From NCBI RefSeq assembly GCF_000422845.1, contig NZ_AUGV01000023.1, positions 1-50,971 on the forward strand: a stretch of 50,971 nucleotides of DNA, given 5' to 3'. The stretch is from Oceanobacter kriegii DSM 6294 (GTDB lineage Bacteria > Pseudomonadota > Gammaproteobacteria > Pseudomonadales > Oceanobacteraceae). Numbering within the stretch: the stretch's first letter is position 1; every line of letters starts with the position of its first letter. A model generated the notes under the pieces. The model was not told the origin of the DNA, ran no database searches, and saw only the letters and a list, made by a program, of their open reading frames with translations. The position numbers and the translations under genes were made by a program. Of the stretch, positions 1 through 8,433 are shown in pieces.

Positions 1-1
1 T

Positions 2-77
2 TGGTGGAGCCTAGCGGGATCGAACCGCTGACCTCAACACTGCCAGTGTTGCGCTCTCCCAGCTGAGCTAAGGCCCC
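2..77 (-). tRNA. tRNA-Ala(GGC)
   Basis: Read on the minus strand this folds into a complete 76-nt cloverleaf. The 7-bp acceptor stem has one G-U pair, the anticodon loop CTGGCAG carries GGC, the T-loop is TTCGATC, and the 3' CCA is encoded. GGC decodes alanine. It lies downstream of gltX on the same strand, an arrangement known in pseudomonads, and further tRNAs may follow beyond the window edge. Confidence 0.95.
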
Positions 78-187
78 TCTCAAAGCGTGGGGCGCATATT
101 ACTTACGCCCCCCTAGGCCGTCAACACCTTTTTTAAAAAAAATTTCTAAAACAATAACTTAGGTGAAAAAACGGCCAACACAACGAC

Positions 188-1693
188 TTATTCAGCAATT
201 GCTTCTTCTATCGCCTTGTTTACATTGAAGTATTCTTTTTCAAGCTTCTTCAACTTCTTCTTGCCCAGGCCGCCCAGCAGGTCAATTGCCGCCCGAACCC
301 GTGCACGAGACATATCCGGCCCCAGCATATCCATGGTGTCCAGAACCGAAATGGTGTTTGGCGTACCGGCGATGGCAATAAAGAACGGGAACAGGAAGTC
401 TTTCGGCTTCAGCTCCAGAGAAGACGCCAGTGCGAACATGCGCTTTTGAATGGCATCACGATCCCAATGACGAATAGCTTCGAGCTGCCACAAGCCAAAC
501 TGAAGGGTTTGCATCAACTTGTCTTCGTCGTACGCATTGTGGGCGAAGTCTTCTGCTTTCAATGCCGGCATGCCGGACAAAAAGTGCCCTGCCAGCGGTG
601 CCACATCAGAGAACACCTCTACGCGCGGCATAATATGAGGAATCAAAGGCATCACTCTCTCCTCTTTCAAACCCCAACCTGCGAAGCGTGTAGCAAAGTC
701 TTGTGGCGACAAGTCACGCAGCCACACACTGTTCAACCAGCGCAGCTTCTCAACGTCGAATACCGGACCACCAAGGGAAACACGGGAAATATCGAAGTTG
801 CCGAACATTTCATCACGAGTGAATTGCTCGCGCTCATCCGGCATTGACCAACCCATACGACCCAGGTAGTTCAGAACGGCCTCTGGCATAAAGCCCATGC
901 GCTCATAAAACATGATGGAGGTCGGGTTTTTACGCTTACTCAGCTTGGTCTTGTCCGGGTTACGCAGCAAAGGCATATGACACAGCTGCGGCATATCCCA
1001 ACCGAAGTATTGGTACAACAGCTTGTGCTTGGGCGCGGAGCTGATCCACTCTTCACCACGAATCACATGGGTAATGCCCATCAGGTGGTCATCCACCACG
1101 TTCGCCAGGTGGTAAGTTGGCATGCCATCAGATTTCAGCAGGATTTGGGCATCAACCTGAGCCCAGTCCAACTCAATATCACCACGCAGCATGTCATTTA
1201 CGACGCAAACGCCCTCTTCTGGCACCCGCATACGGATTACAAAAGGCATGCCTTCCGCTTCACGACGAGCAACTTCCTCTGCCGGCAACTCAAGATCTGA
1301 AGCCTTGATTGCAGTACGAACCTCAGCGGACTCTTTCTGGGCACGCAGCGCATCCAGCTCTTCGGATGTACGGTAACACTTGAAGGCATAACCACCGTCG
1401 ATCAGCTTTTGAACGTGATCCAGGTAGATGTCCTTGCGCTCACTCTGACGGTATGGACCATTCGGACCGCCTACATCCGGACCCTCGTCCCACTCAAGAC
1501 CCAACCAACGCAGACTATCCAGAATCGCTTGCTCTGATTCCGGCGTGCTGCGCTGCTGGTCCGTGTCTTCAATACGAAGCAGGAACTGACCACCATGACT
1601 GCGAGCAAAGGCAAGGTTGAAAAGTGCAATATAAGCAGTACCGACGTGAGGATCGCCGGTTGGGGATGGAGCTACGCGAGTGCGAACAGTCAT
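188..1693 (-). CDS. gltX: Glutamate--tRNA ligase
   Basis: Class I aminoacyl-tRNA synthetase of 501 residues that charges tRNA-Glu with glutamate in the cytoplasm. The N-terminus reads [20 protein letters not shown] and contains the HIGH-like signature. [10 protein letters not shown] near residue 250 is the KMSKS-like loop. The four-ligand zinc site of E. coli GluRS is not apparent: only one Cys is visible in the insertion near residue 106, as in zinc-independent GluRS proteins. Length is typical of the family. A TTGGTA-17-TATAAT promoter lies just upstream, so the gene is probably transcribed independently of kpsS. Identification is secure. Confidence 0.97.
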   Translation of the reverse strand: MTVRTRVAPSPTGDPHVGTAYIALFNLAFARSHGGQFLLRIEDTDQQRSTPESEQAILDSLRWLGLEWDEGPDVGGPNGPYRQSERKDIYLDHVQKLIDGGYAFKCYRTSEELDALRAQKESAEVRTAIKASDLELPAEEVARREAEGMPFVIRMRVPEEGVCVVNDMLRGDIELDWAQVDAQILLKSDGMPTYHLANVVDDHLMGITHVIRGEEWISSAPKHKLLYQYFGWDMPQLCHMPLLRNPDKTKLSKRKNPTSIMFYERMGFMPEAVLNYLGRMGWSMPDEREQFTRDEMFGNFDISRVSLGGPVFDVEKLRWLNSVWLRDLSPQDFATRFAGWGLKEERVMPLIPHIMPRVEVFSDVAPLAGHFLSGMPALKAEDFAHNAYDEDKLMQTLQFGLWQLEAIRHWDRDAIQKRMFALASSLELKPKDFLFPFFIAIAGTPNTISVLDTMDMLGPDMSRARVRAAIDLLGGLGKKKLKKLEKEYFNVNKAIEEAIAE

Positions 1694-1725
1694 ATGACAA
1701 TAATTCCAGCTGTGTAAAAGCCGGA

Positions 1726-1754
1726 ATTATAAAAAATCACACCGCCAATACCAA
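1726..1754 (-). promoter_or_regulatory. Sigma-70-type promoter of gltX
   Basis: On the minus strand a -35 TTGGTA (1754-1749) is separated by 17 nt from a perfect -10 TATAAT (1731-1726), about 32 nt before the gltX ATG. The -35 box abuts the kpsS stop codon, so the promoter fills the whole short intergenic space. Confidence 0.7.
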
Positions 1755-3104
1755 TCAGGCAGAGGCGGCTTTTTTAAGATTAGCGGTAATTTCTGTCACC
1801 GGCGCCGGTGCCACCGTCGCCGTTGTTGTTGAACCCAGCATATTCACAATGCTGCGACACCCCACCTGAATACCCTCTTCCGAATAATAATCACCAGGAA
1901 CAAGACACTGTTGCTTCACCCACTCAATGTAGTTGCGACGCAACGACGCAGGGGCAACAAAGCCACTATTCCAGAAGGTGTCAAAATCCGGCGAGCCATT
2001 GGCACACGTTGCCATGGCCGGATTGGCATACAAGGCCTTGCCGATCACCATCAATGGTGCGCCGTGGTAAATAGCTGACAGGCCTGAGGTACTGTTAATA
2101 GTGATCATGCCGGCACAGTGTCTAGCCAGGAGGCCCATTGACCCGATGTCGATCACGTCCACGCGATCCGCAACACCCAACTTCTCGGACAGCTCCATAA
2201 TTTCCGGGATGTAATCACAGTGTCCACGTTCAAGCGGATGGATTTTGAAAACAAGCCGCGTACCCAGCGGAGCAGAACGCGCAAAAGACTGAATGGATTC
2301 AGTAATGACACGAACAGAGTTCCAACCCATGGCAGCACGCTGCAAATTAGCGTCTGCAGCTACCTGAAGTGGCACCAGATAAAAGCGCTTGTCGTAATGC
2401 TCAAGCAGCTTTTCAATCAAACGGTAGTTTCGAGCCTCACCGGTGTAACGACGATAAGCGTTTCGCAACCAGTAAAAGCATTCTTTACCCACCCTGAAGC
2501 GGCGATGAAACAGCTCTTTTGAACGACCAAACGTCGCCATTGTACGAGCCGAATAATAGGTAGCCGACAGCATTGAAGAGCGAGAGAAACTTTTGAAGTC
2601 GCGCCCTTCCACCATGTCAGCACTTTGCCAACCCTGGGGCTGAATCTGACCGGCAATCGGCGAGCTGGCGTTGTTGCCGCCGTATTCTGCCGTGATGAAG
2701 CCCGGACGAACATAGCCTTCTTCCAAGGATACAAGTGTAATGCCACGCTGATCAGCCAGGGAGCGTGCAACCTTGTGCGCAGGCCGCTCAGAACCGAACA
2801 GAACGATGCCATCAAAGTCGCACTGGTCCAGATAGGTCGAGAGCCACTCTTCCCAATCAGCGACACCACCACTGAAGCGAACGCTTTTAACACCACGAGA
2901 GTAAAGGGTATCGCCTGAGTTGAAATCAATTTTAGTGACGGCGGCACCCGCCTCTTCCAACATCAGCTGAAGGCATTTAAAGAAGGGGCCGACCGGCCCT
3001 TGAAGTAACAGAATGCGCTGACCCGCCAGCGCCTGCAGGTACTCCTGATCATTCGCCTGATTATTTATAAAACTCATCAGACGCTCTGCAGTATCTTCCA
3101 GCAT
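1755..3104 (-). CDS. kpsS: Capsule polysaccharide export/Kdo-linker protein KpsS-like
   Basis: Protein of 449 residues in the Capsule_synth (KpsS/LipB) family. Known KpsS proteins transfer beta-Kdo onto a lysophosphatidylglycerol anchor to start group 2 capsule linkers at the inner membrane. Visible family features are the motif EEGYVRPG near residue 128, an HP pair in FKIHPLERG near 289, and NSTSGLSA near 337; the HP and S/T-rich motifs are typical nucleotide-sugar-binding elements of this GT-B group. A clear Shine-Dalgarno GGGAG precedes the ATG. It is separated from the kpsMTED operon by about 5 kb of other genes. No kpsC, its usual partner, is present in the window. Confidence 0.88.
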   Translation of the reverse strand: MLEDTAERLMSFINNQANDQEYLQALAGQRILLLQGPVGPFFKCLQLMLEEAGAAVTKIDFNSGDTLYSRGVKSVRFSGGVADWEEWLSTYLDQCDFDGIVLFGSERPAHKVARSLADQRGITLVSLEEGYVRPGFITAEYGGNNASSPIAGQIQPQGWQSADMVEGRDFKSFSRSSMLSATYYSARTMATFGRSKELFHRRFRVGKECFYWLRNAYRRYTGEARNYRLIEKLLEHYDKRFYLVPLQVAADANLQRAAMGWNSVRVITESIQSFARSAPLGTRLVFKIHPLERGHCDYIPEIMELSEKLGVADRVDVIDIGSMGLLARHCAGMITINSTSGLSAIYHGAPLMVIGKALYANPAMATCANGSPDFDTFWNSGFVAPASLRRNYIEWVKQQCLVPGDYYSEEGIQVGCRSIVNMLGSTTTATVAPAPVTEITANLKKAASA

Positions 3105-3434
3105 GAAAGCTCCCTAACTTCCCTTCATATACGATCCGAGACGGCCTCTGTCGCAGCGGATAGCATAGCTTTCGATTGTCCAATTGCCAGACAAGAAGTG
3201 ATTCTTTTAGTAACAGCAAGACAATATGTTGCGAAGAGGATAACAAAAAAACGGACTCACCCCACAAAGGTTGACACTTTTCTGTCGGATTTGTTGCTTT
3301 TTATGGAGAAGAATCAATAAGCCCCACTCATGACACCCGTCACAAAAAAGAACAATTCTCAGCAAAACCGCTCTTCACTTCGAACAACCGAAGCAGGAAA
3401 CCGGAAACCCCTAAACCCAAAAGCCCTGTAAACG
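3105..3434. other. Intergenic region upstream of kpsS
   Basis: About 330 bp with no gene I can support. It must hold the kpsS promoter on the minus strand, but I find no convincing -35/-10 pair and no ops/JUMPstart-like element. Confidence 0.5.
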
Positions 3435-3463
3435 AAAAAGCCCAGTCATTTGACTGGGCTTTT
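3435..3463 (-). terminator. Rho-independent terminator, distal copy
   Basis: Perfect stem AGCCCAGTCA / TGACTGGGCT followed by a T run on the minus strand. Distal duplicate of the hairpin at 3593-3621. Confidence 0.85.
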
Positions 3464-3470
3464 AAATAAA

Positions 3471-3564
3471 TGGCGGTGAGGGAGGGATTATTCCCCTTCG
3501 GGCCATCGTCGCAAGCTCCGATGTTTGTCGCTGCGCTCGGTGCGAACCCACGAGGCTTCTCACC
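3471..3564 (-). pseudogene. Degenerate tRNA-Ser-like copy (pseudo-tRNA)
   Basis: On the minus strand this 94-nt stretch begins GGTGAG and ends CTCACC-G-CCA, keeping a 6-bp acceptor stem, the discriminator G and CCA of tRNA-Ser. The interior is unrelated: there is no D arm, no serine anticodon arm and no intact T-loop. It lies directly downstream of the real tRNA-Ser and its terminator. It could be an rtT-like spacer RNA or a recombination scar. Confidence 0.6.
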
Positions 3565-3592
3565 CTCCCAATCTGACTAGGCCTCGTAAACG

Positions 3593-3621
3593 AAAAAGCC
3601 CAGTCACTTGACTGGGCTTTT
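3593..3621 (-). terminator. Rho-independent terminator of the tRNA-Ser genes
   Basis: Stem AGCCCAGTCA / TGACTGGGCT with a T run on the minus strand, 7 nt after the CCA of tRNA-Ser. Confidence 0.85.
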
Positions 3622-3628
3622 AAATAAA

Positions 3629-3716
3629 TGGCGGTGAGGGAGGGATTCGAACCCTCGATACCTTTCGGTATACACACTTTCCAGGCGTGCTCCTTCGACC
3701 ACTCGGACACCTCACC
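3629..3716 (-). tRNA. tRNA-Ser(GGA), copy 1
   Basis: 88-nt class II tRNA with a long variable arm. The anticodon loop CTGGAAA carries GGA, the T-loop is TTCGAAT, the discriminator is G and CCA is encoded. It resembles E. coli tRNA-Ser(GGA) closely. It is identical over all 88 nt to the copy 175 bp away. Confidence 0.97.
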
Positions 3717-3803
3717 TAATGCATGAATCCAGATTGGATTCTTTTAACAATAATCGCCTAAGCGTTTGTTGTTAAAGCCTGACAAAAAAGGCTTTTGAAT
3801 TCG

Positions 3804-3891
3804 TGGCGGTGAGGGAGGGATTCGAACCCTCGATACCTTTCGGTATACACACTTTCCAGGCGTGCTCCTTCGACCACTCGGACACCTCACC
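3804..3891 (-). tRNA. tRNA-Ser(GGA), copy 2
   Basis: Base-for-base duplicate of the other tRNA-Ser, and the promoter-proximal one of the pair. The 87-bp spacer to the next copy contains an AAGCC/GGCTT hairpin but no gene. Confidence 0.97.
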
Positions 3892-3931
3892 GTTTGCTTA
3901 ACCGGGGAATGTCCCCTGTCAGCGGTGGCGT

Positions 3932-3960
3932 ACTTTACGGATCGACCATCACCCTGTCAA
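3932..3960 (-). promoter_or_regulatory. Strong sigma-70 promoter of the tRNA-Ser tandem
   Basis: On the minus strand a perfect -35 TTGACA (3960-3955), a 17-nt spacer and a -10 TAAAGT (3937-3932). A GC-rich discriminator follows and an A/T-rich UP-like tract lies upstream, as is typical of stringently controlled stable-RNA promoters. Confidence 0.8.
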
Positions 3961-4111
3961 CGAAAAATTCAATAAATTCAAAAATTTACTGACTGTTCAA
4001 ATCTTGTCCCCAGCCACCGTACAGGCCAATCTTCCCGATGCATTCTTTACCTTGTGATTAATTAGGGGTATACCACTAGGCCTCGCAGTTCCCGAACAAT
4101 TGAACACCGCA

Positions 4112-5566
4112 ATGATTCAAACTGACGCTAACGCTTCTTCTTTAAACGACCAGCTTTTCAGCAAGCCGGACTACATTGCCCGCTGCCTTGCGTACGGCAC
4201 CGGAGCGATCACCATCGCCACCGCGCTGTTCCTCGATCACTGGCCAGAAAGCTTTGTTATCGCCCTGGCTTTCTTCCTGGTGTTCCCTCATTTTATAGAA
4301 ATCATCGATAAGCGCCTCAGCTGGACACGCAAGACGGCGATGGTCAGTCTCAGCCATATTGATGCACTTGTCGCAGGCGTGATGATAGGAATGGTTGGCG
4401 CTCCCATTGAGTTTGCCGCCCCCGTCTTCCTGATGCTGAACACCAGCCTGATACTGATTGGCAGTCGTGGCGGCTGGATTACCGCCAATTCCATCTTTTT
4501 ATTATCCGTGGTTTTGGTGAAAATGCTGTCAGGCATTTCGGACGCCCCGGACACACCGATAGAAATTATCTTCTCGTGCGTTACCGGCACCGTGTTGTTC
4601 TTCTCTGCACTGGCATCGTATGCGTCTTACCAGTCCAGCCAAATCCAGAAAATGGAAGACAAGCTGCGCAATGAAGTCGACCGATATCAGGAACTGTCCG
4701 AGCAAGTGTCTCGTTATGTTTCGCCACAAATCCGCGACTCTATTCTGAGTGGTAAAAAAGAAGCCATCCTGCAAACACAGCGCAAGAAGCTGGTGGTGTT
4801 CTTTTCTGACATTGTTGGCTTCTCTTCACTGTCGGATCAAATGGACGCCGATCCACTGACCGACCTGCTGAACGGCTATCTGACAGAAATGACCGCGATT
4901 GCCATGAAATACGGTGGCACCATCGATAAATACATCGGCGATGGCATCATGATTTTCTACGGCGACCCAGTGTCCAAGGGTATCAAGCGCGACGCTCTTG
5001 CGGCGGTCGCCATGGCCATTGAGATGCGCCGTCACATGCTCAAGCTCAGAAGAAAATGGGCTGAGCTGGGGCTGAGCACTCCCCTGCAGATTCGCATGGG
5101 CATCAATACCGGCTACTGCACCGTGGGTAATTTCGGCACCGAGTCTCGCATGGACTACACCATTGTAGGGCGTGAAGTAAACCTGGCCAGCCGATTGGAA
5201 AGCAATGCCGATGCCGGTGAAATTCTTATTTCCAGAGAAACTTACGAGCTGATCAAGGACAAGATCATCTGCCGCGAGCGGGGAACCATCAATGCCAAAG
5301 GGTTCAGAGATCCAATCCCGGTCTTTCAGGTTAAAGATTACCGCCGCGATCTGGGCTCAAACCCGACCTTTATGAACCATGAAACCGAAGGCTTTTCGCT
5401 GTACATGGAATCGGACCGCATCAAGGAAACTGAGCGCATGAAGGTGGCAGAAGCTTTGGAAAAAGCAGCGGCCAAACTGAAGCGCCCCGCCCAGGCGGCC
5501 AAGCCGATGCCAAGGAAACCCGCCGCGCCCGCTATGAAAAAGCCGCAAACAAAAAGCCCGGTGTAA
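4112..5566 (+). CDS. Class III adenylate cyclase with MASE2 membrane sensor (CyaB-like)
   Basis: About 484 residues. The first roughly 170 form several hydrophobic helices of MASE2 type, then a short coiled linker and a class III cyclase domain. Numbered from the ATG at 4112, the metal-binding Asp residues are D233 (FSDIVGF) and D277 (YIGDG). The adenine-selecting pair is K273 (TIDKY) and D348 (MDYT), and the transition-state residues are N357 and R361 (VNLASRLE). This set predicts ATP-to-cAMP conversion rather than cGMP. The layout matches CyaB of Pseudomonas aeruginosa. A TTG at 4100 is an alternative start; neither has a good ribosome site. The C-terminus is a Pro/Ala/Lys-rich tail. Confidence 0.9.
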   Translation: MIQTDANASSLNDQLFSKPDYIARCLAYGTGAITIATALFLDHWPESFVIALAFFLVFPHFIEIIDKRLSWTRKTAMVSLSHIDALVAGVMIGMVGAPIEFAAPVFLMLNTSLILIGSRGGWITANSIFLLSVVLVKMLSGISDAPDTPIEIIFSCVTGTVLFFSALASYASYQSSQIQKMEDKLRNEVDRYQELSEQVSRYVSPQIRDSILSGKKEAILQTQRKKLVVFFSDIVGFSSLSDQMDADPLTDLLNGYLTEMTAIAMKYGGTIDKYIGDGIMIFYGDPVSKGIKRDALAAVAMAIEMRRHMLKLRRKWAELGLSTPLQIRMGINTGYCTVGNFGTESRMDYTIVGREVNLASRLESNADAGEILISRETYELIKDKIICRERGTINAKGFRDPIPVFQVKDYRRDLGSNPTFMNHETEGFSLYMESDRIKETERMKVAEALEKAAAKLKRPAQAAKPMPRKPAAPAMKKPQTKSPV

Positions 5567-5580
5567 ATACCGGGCTTTTT
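5551..5580 (+). terminator. Bidirectional intrinsic terminator overlapping the cyclase stop
   Basis: AAAAAGCCCGGT / ACCGGGCTTTTT hairpin whose left arm lies within the last codons of the cyclase gene. It can also end queF transcripts from the other strand. Confidence 0.85.
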
Positions 5581-5603
5581 CGTCAACCAGACCATCAACC
5601 CCA

Positions 5604-6425
5604 CTACTGGCGCGCCAGCCGGAAATTAGGAAACCCTTTGATCGGCTTGTTAGAGCGAACCGGGTTGATATCGAGCCCACCCCGGCGCACATAGCGAGCA
5701 CAAACAATCAGTTCATCCAACGCGAACCGCTGCATCAGGTCTGAATAGATGCGCTCAACACATTGCTCATGGAACCCCTGGTGCTGTCGCATCGAAATCA
5801 CATAAGCCAGCAAACTGCTCTGACACACCCGTTCGCCAGCAAACTTAATGTATAAACTGCCCCAGTCCGGCTGCCCCGTGACCGGGCAGTTGGATTTAAG
5901 CAGGTGAGAGCACAGCCAACCTTCAAAGCGATCATCGCTCTGATCTGCAATGAGCAAATCAGCATTCGGTGCGTAGTCTGCAACCTCAATATCCAACTCA
6001 TCAATGCAGAAAGCGTCCGGTGCATAGTCAAACGTATGATCGACCGGATGCAAGACAACTCGTACAGCACCGCCGGCCGCTTTCGATAAGTCGAATTCCA
6101 TCGCCTCCTGCACCTGCTCTTCAGTCAAAAATCGCGTTTGATTGAATGAATTCAGGTACAACTTAAAGGATTTGGATTCGATGATATTGGGTGATCCCGA
6201 GGGCAGTCGAAACTCACCAATCCGCACGACCGGCTTGCCTTTGCCGTTCAGCCAGGACACTTCGAAACCGTTCCAAATATCCTCACCGTAAACGGCATCG
6301 GCGTCATAAGCGATGTCCTTACGCCCTTCAGCGCGAGGAATCGGGAAGAGCAAGGACGCATCGTATTCATCCTTGTATTCAGACACTTTTCCCAACGGGT
6401 TAGCTACAGAATCAATCGTCGCCAT
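5604..6425 (-). CDS. queF: NADPH-dependent 7-cyano-7-deazaguanine reductase
   Basis: 273 residues, the long bimodular (type II, YqcD) form of QueF. It reduces preQ0 to preQ1 with NADPH in queuosine biosynthesis. The signature ESKSFK is at 83-88. The catalytic Cys180 sits in SNCPVTGQPDWGS with Asp187 seven residues later, matching C190/D197 of E. coli QueF. It ends against a terminator shared with the cyclase gene and lies 1 nt from yadH on the same strand, so it may be co-transcribed with yadGH. A queuosine-modifying glycosyltransferase homologue lies at 45.2-46.7 kb. Confidence 0.96.
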   Translation of the reverse strand: MATIDSVANPLGKVSEYKDEYDASLLFPIPRAEGRKDIAYDADAVYGEDIWNGFEVSWLNGKGKPVVRIGEFRLPSGSPNIIESKSFKLYLNSFNQTRFLTEEQVQEAMEFDLSKAAGGAVRVVLHPVDHTFDYAPDAFCIDELDIEVADYAPNADLLIADQSDDRFEGWLCSHLLKSNCPVTGQPDWGSLYIKFAGERVCQSSLLAYVISMRQHQGFHEQCVERIYSDLMQRFALDELIVCARYVRRGGLDINPVRSNKPIKGFPNFRLARQ

Positions 6426-6426
6426 C

Positions 6427-7203
6427 TTACTGCCTCATACCTGTGCCACGCTGCAACAGCAAAATACTGTATGCACCCAACACCAAAATAAACACACTCA
6501 TCATCAAAAAGGACACCGCAACCCCGACATCCGAGACACCCAAAATCCCATAGCGGAACGTGTTCACCATGTACAAAATCGGGTTCAACTGCGACACCCA
6601 CTGCCATTGCTCTGGCAGCAGTTCTATGGAGTAGAAAACACCACCAAGATATGTCAGCGGCGTAATGATGAACGTTGGAATAATGGAGATATCGTCAAAC
6701 TTGCGAGCATGCACCGCATTGATAAAACCACCTAGCGAGAACAGCACCGCCGACATAATCACCACACCAATCACGATGCCCACATGGTGGATTTCCAGAC
6801 TGGTAAAATACAACGACAGCAAGGTAACAATCAGACCGACGGCAACACCACGAGCAACACCACCGGCGACAAAGCCCGCCAAAATGGTTAACGGGTGCAC
6901 CGGAGCAACCATCAGCTCTTCAACGCTTTTCTGAAACTTGTTACTGAAAAAAGATGACGCCACGTTGCCATAAGCATTGGTGATCACGCTCATCATAATC
7001 AGGCCAGGAACAATGAATGACATATAATCAACGCCGTGCATTTCACCGATTCGCGGGCCGATGAGGTTGCCGAAAATCACAAAATACAAGGTCATGGTGA
7101 TTGCTGGCGGCACCAGTGTTTGCGCCCAGATACGCATAAACCGACGCACTTCTTTCACGACGATGGTTTGCAAGGCAACCCACTGAATCTGAGCATTGGT
7201 CAT
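6427..7203 (-). CDS. yadH: ABC-2 type transporter permease, YadH-like
   Basis: 258 residues with about six hydrophobic segments. The ABC-2 signature region (PTFIITPLTYLGGVFYS followed by LLPEQWQWVSQLNPILYM) is typical of the YadH permease family. It forms the membrane channel for the ATPase encoded immediately upstream, with which it overlaps by 4 nt (ATGA-type coupling). The substrate of YadGH is not established; the family is an exporter type. Confidence is high for family, low for substrate. Confidence 0.9.
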   Translation of the reverse strand: MTNAQIQWVALQTIVVKEVRRFMRIWAQTLVPPAITMTLYFVIFGNLIGPRIGEMHGVDYMSFIVPGLIMMSVITNAYGNVASSFFSNKFQKSVEELMVAPVHPLTILAGFVAGGVARGVAVGLIVTLLSLYFTSLEIHHVGIVIGVVIMSAVLFSLGGFINAVHARKFDDISIIPTFIITPLTYLGGVFYSIELLPEQWQWVSQLNPILYMVNTFRYGILGVSDVGVAVSFLMMSVFILVLGAYSILLLQRGTGMRQ

Positions 7204-8120
7204 GACGCACCTCCATTCACCAGGTCAACAAACAACTCTTCGAGACGATTGGATTTGGGGCGCATACTGCGCACCTGACAATCAGCAGCCGTCAGGGCAG
7301 CAAACACATCGTTTACAGACTGGCCATCCTTGATCACAACCTCCAGGGAGTCCGGAGAAACCACACGGGATTCAAACCCCTCGAGAATAAAGTCAGAAGA
7401 CACCTCAGCCTGAAGATCAAACACAAAGGTTTCAGAATTCATCTGAGCTAACAAACCACGCATGGTGGTAGAGCGTACAATCTCACCTTTATTGATGATG
7501 GCGATGTTGCGACACAGCTGTTCCGCTTCTTCCAGATAATGCGTAGTAAGAATAATCGTCGTACCAGCAGCATTCAGTTCCTTCATGAACTCCCACATAG
7601 ACCGGCGCAGTTCAATATCAACACCCGCCGTCGGCTCATCCAGAATCAACACTTTTGGATTGTGGACCAGCGCCCGGGCAATCATAAGGCGGCGCTTCAT
7701 ACCACCAGACAGCATACGCGAGGCTTGGTCCCGCTTATCCCATAGATCAAGTGCCTTCAGAAGATATTCGGTACGAGCAACCGCATCCGCCTTGCTCATA
7801 CCAAAATAGCCAGCCTGGGTTACCACGATGTCTTCAACCTTTTCGAACTGGTTGAAGTTAAATTCCTGCGGAACAACCCCAAGGCTTAGGCGAGCGCCGA
7901 AGGAATCCGAGTTAACATCACAACCCATCACTTCAGCGACACCATCCGACTTTTGCACCAAGCCGCACAAAATACCCAGCGTTGTCGACTTCCCTGCGCC
8001 ATTCGGACCCAGCAACGCGAAAAAATCGCCCTGCTCTACTTCCAGATCGATGCCCTTCAAGGCTTCAAATCCGTTACCATATACTTTTCGCAAGCCCTGA
8101 ACTTTCAGCGCCGGAACCAT
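7200..8120 (-). CDS. yadG: ABC transporter ATP-binding protein, YadG-like
   Basis: 306 residues. Walker A GPNGAGKST, signature LSGGMKRRLMIARAL, Walker B VLILDEPTAGVD and switch His in TTHYLEEAE are all present, so the ATPase should be active. A roughly 80-residue C-terminal extension is typical of the YadG group. It powers the YadH permease, whose start overlaps its stop. It is divergent from the small gene at 8143, with only 22 bp between starts, so the promoters of the two must overlap the neighbouring coding regions. Confidence 0.92.
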   Translation of the reverse strand: MVPALKVQGLRKVYGNGFEALKGIDLEVEQGDFFALLGPNGAGKSTTLGILCGLVQKSDGVAEVMGCDVNSDSFGARLSLGVVPQEFNFNQFEKVEDIVVTQAGYFGMSKADAVARTEYLLKALDLWDKRDQASRMLSGGMKRRLMIARALVHNPKVLILDEPTAGVDIELRRSMWEFMKELNAAGTTIILTTHYLEEAEQLCRNIAIINKGEIVRSTTMRGLLAQMNSETFVFDLQAEVSSDFILEGFESRVVSPDSLEVVIKDGQSVNDVFAALTAADCQVRSMRPKSNRLEELFVDLVNGGAS

Positions 8121-8142
8121 AGACCACCCGTTAGAGACTGTT

Positions 8143-8433
8143 ATGAGTGAAACACCAAATCACATCGAACTTCTGGAAAAACTAAAAAGCCGCTTGAAAG
8201 CGGCCGAAGAAAGCGAAGTGATAAACGCCGACATGATACAACAACTGGAGACAGTTATTGACCAGCTGAAGGAACACAGAGAAACAGCCTGGGAAGACGC
8301 TCGAGTGTGGCTAGCCAACCTGATGATGTTCACACCACAGCTAGCCCCGGCTGTTGACAGGGAACTGCTGTGGTTGATGGGTGGAGAGTGTCTGCATTAT
8401 TTGACGGATGAAGAGATCGCCAAGTTCGAGTAA
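8143..8433 (+). CDS. Small conserved hypothetical protein, possibly PA2817-like
   Basis: 96 residues, acidic, with no signal peptide or membrane segment. Residues 1-55 look helical and charged (LEKLKSRLKAAEESE); the C-terminal half has a conserved-looking hydrophobic stretch (RELLWLMGGECLHYLTDEE). The composition reminds me of the short pseudomonad PA2817-type proteins, but I cannot confirm that. It stands alone on the plus strand between yadG (divergent) and the acetyltransferase gene (convergent, stops adjacent). No function is proposed. Confidence 0.7.
   Translation: MSETPNHIELLEKLKSRLKAAEESEVINADMIQQLETVIDQLKEHRETAWEDARVWLANLMMFTPQLAPAVDRELLWLMGGECLHYLTDEEIAKFE

Larger units (their letters stand above)
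3428..3647 (-). repeat. 62-bp direct repeat of tRNA-Ser 3' end plus terminator
   Basis: Positions 3428-3489 and 3586-3647 match at 61 of 62 bases (one t/c difference inside the hairpin loop), at an offset of 158 bp. Each copy holds the last 19 nt of tRNA-Ser including CCA, a short A/T linker, and an intrinsic terminator hairpin. The second copy is the genuine tRNA-Ser end; the first ends a degenerate tRNA-like copy. Confidence 0.9.

Noticed and set aside
3428-3647. att site of a still-present integrative element
   Set aside because: Only 96 bp separate the two repeat copies and no integrase gene is present, so at most it is a scar.
3462-3710. 82-codon frame across the tRNA-Ser gene
   Set aside because: It is the translation of the tRNA itself and its terminator, a common false gene call.
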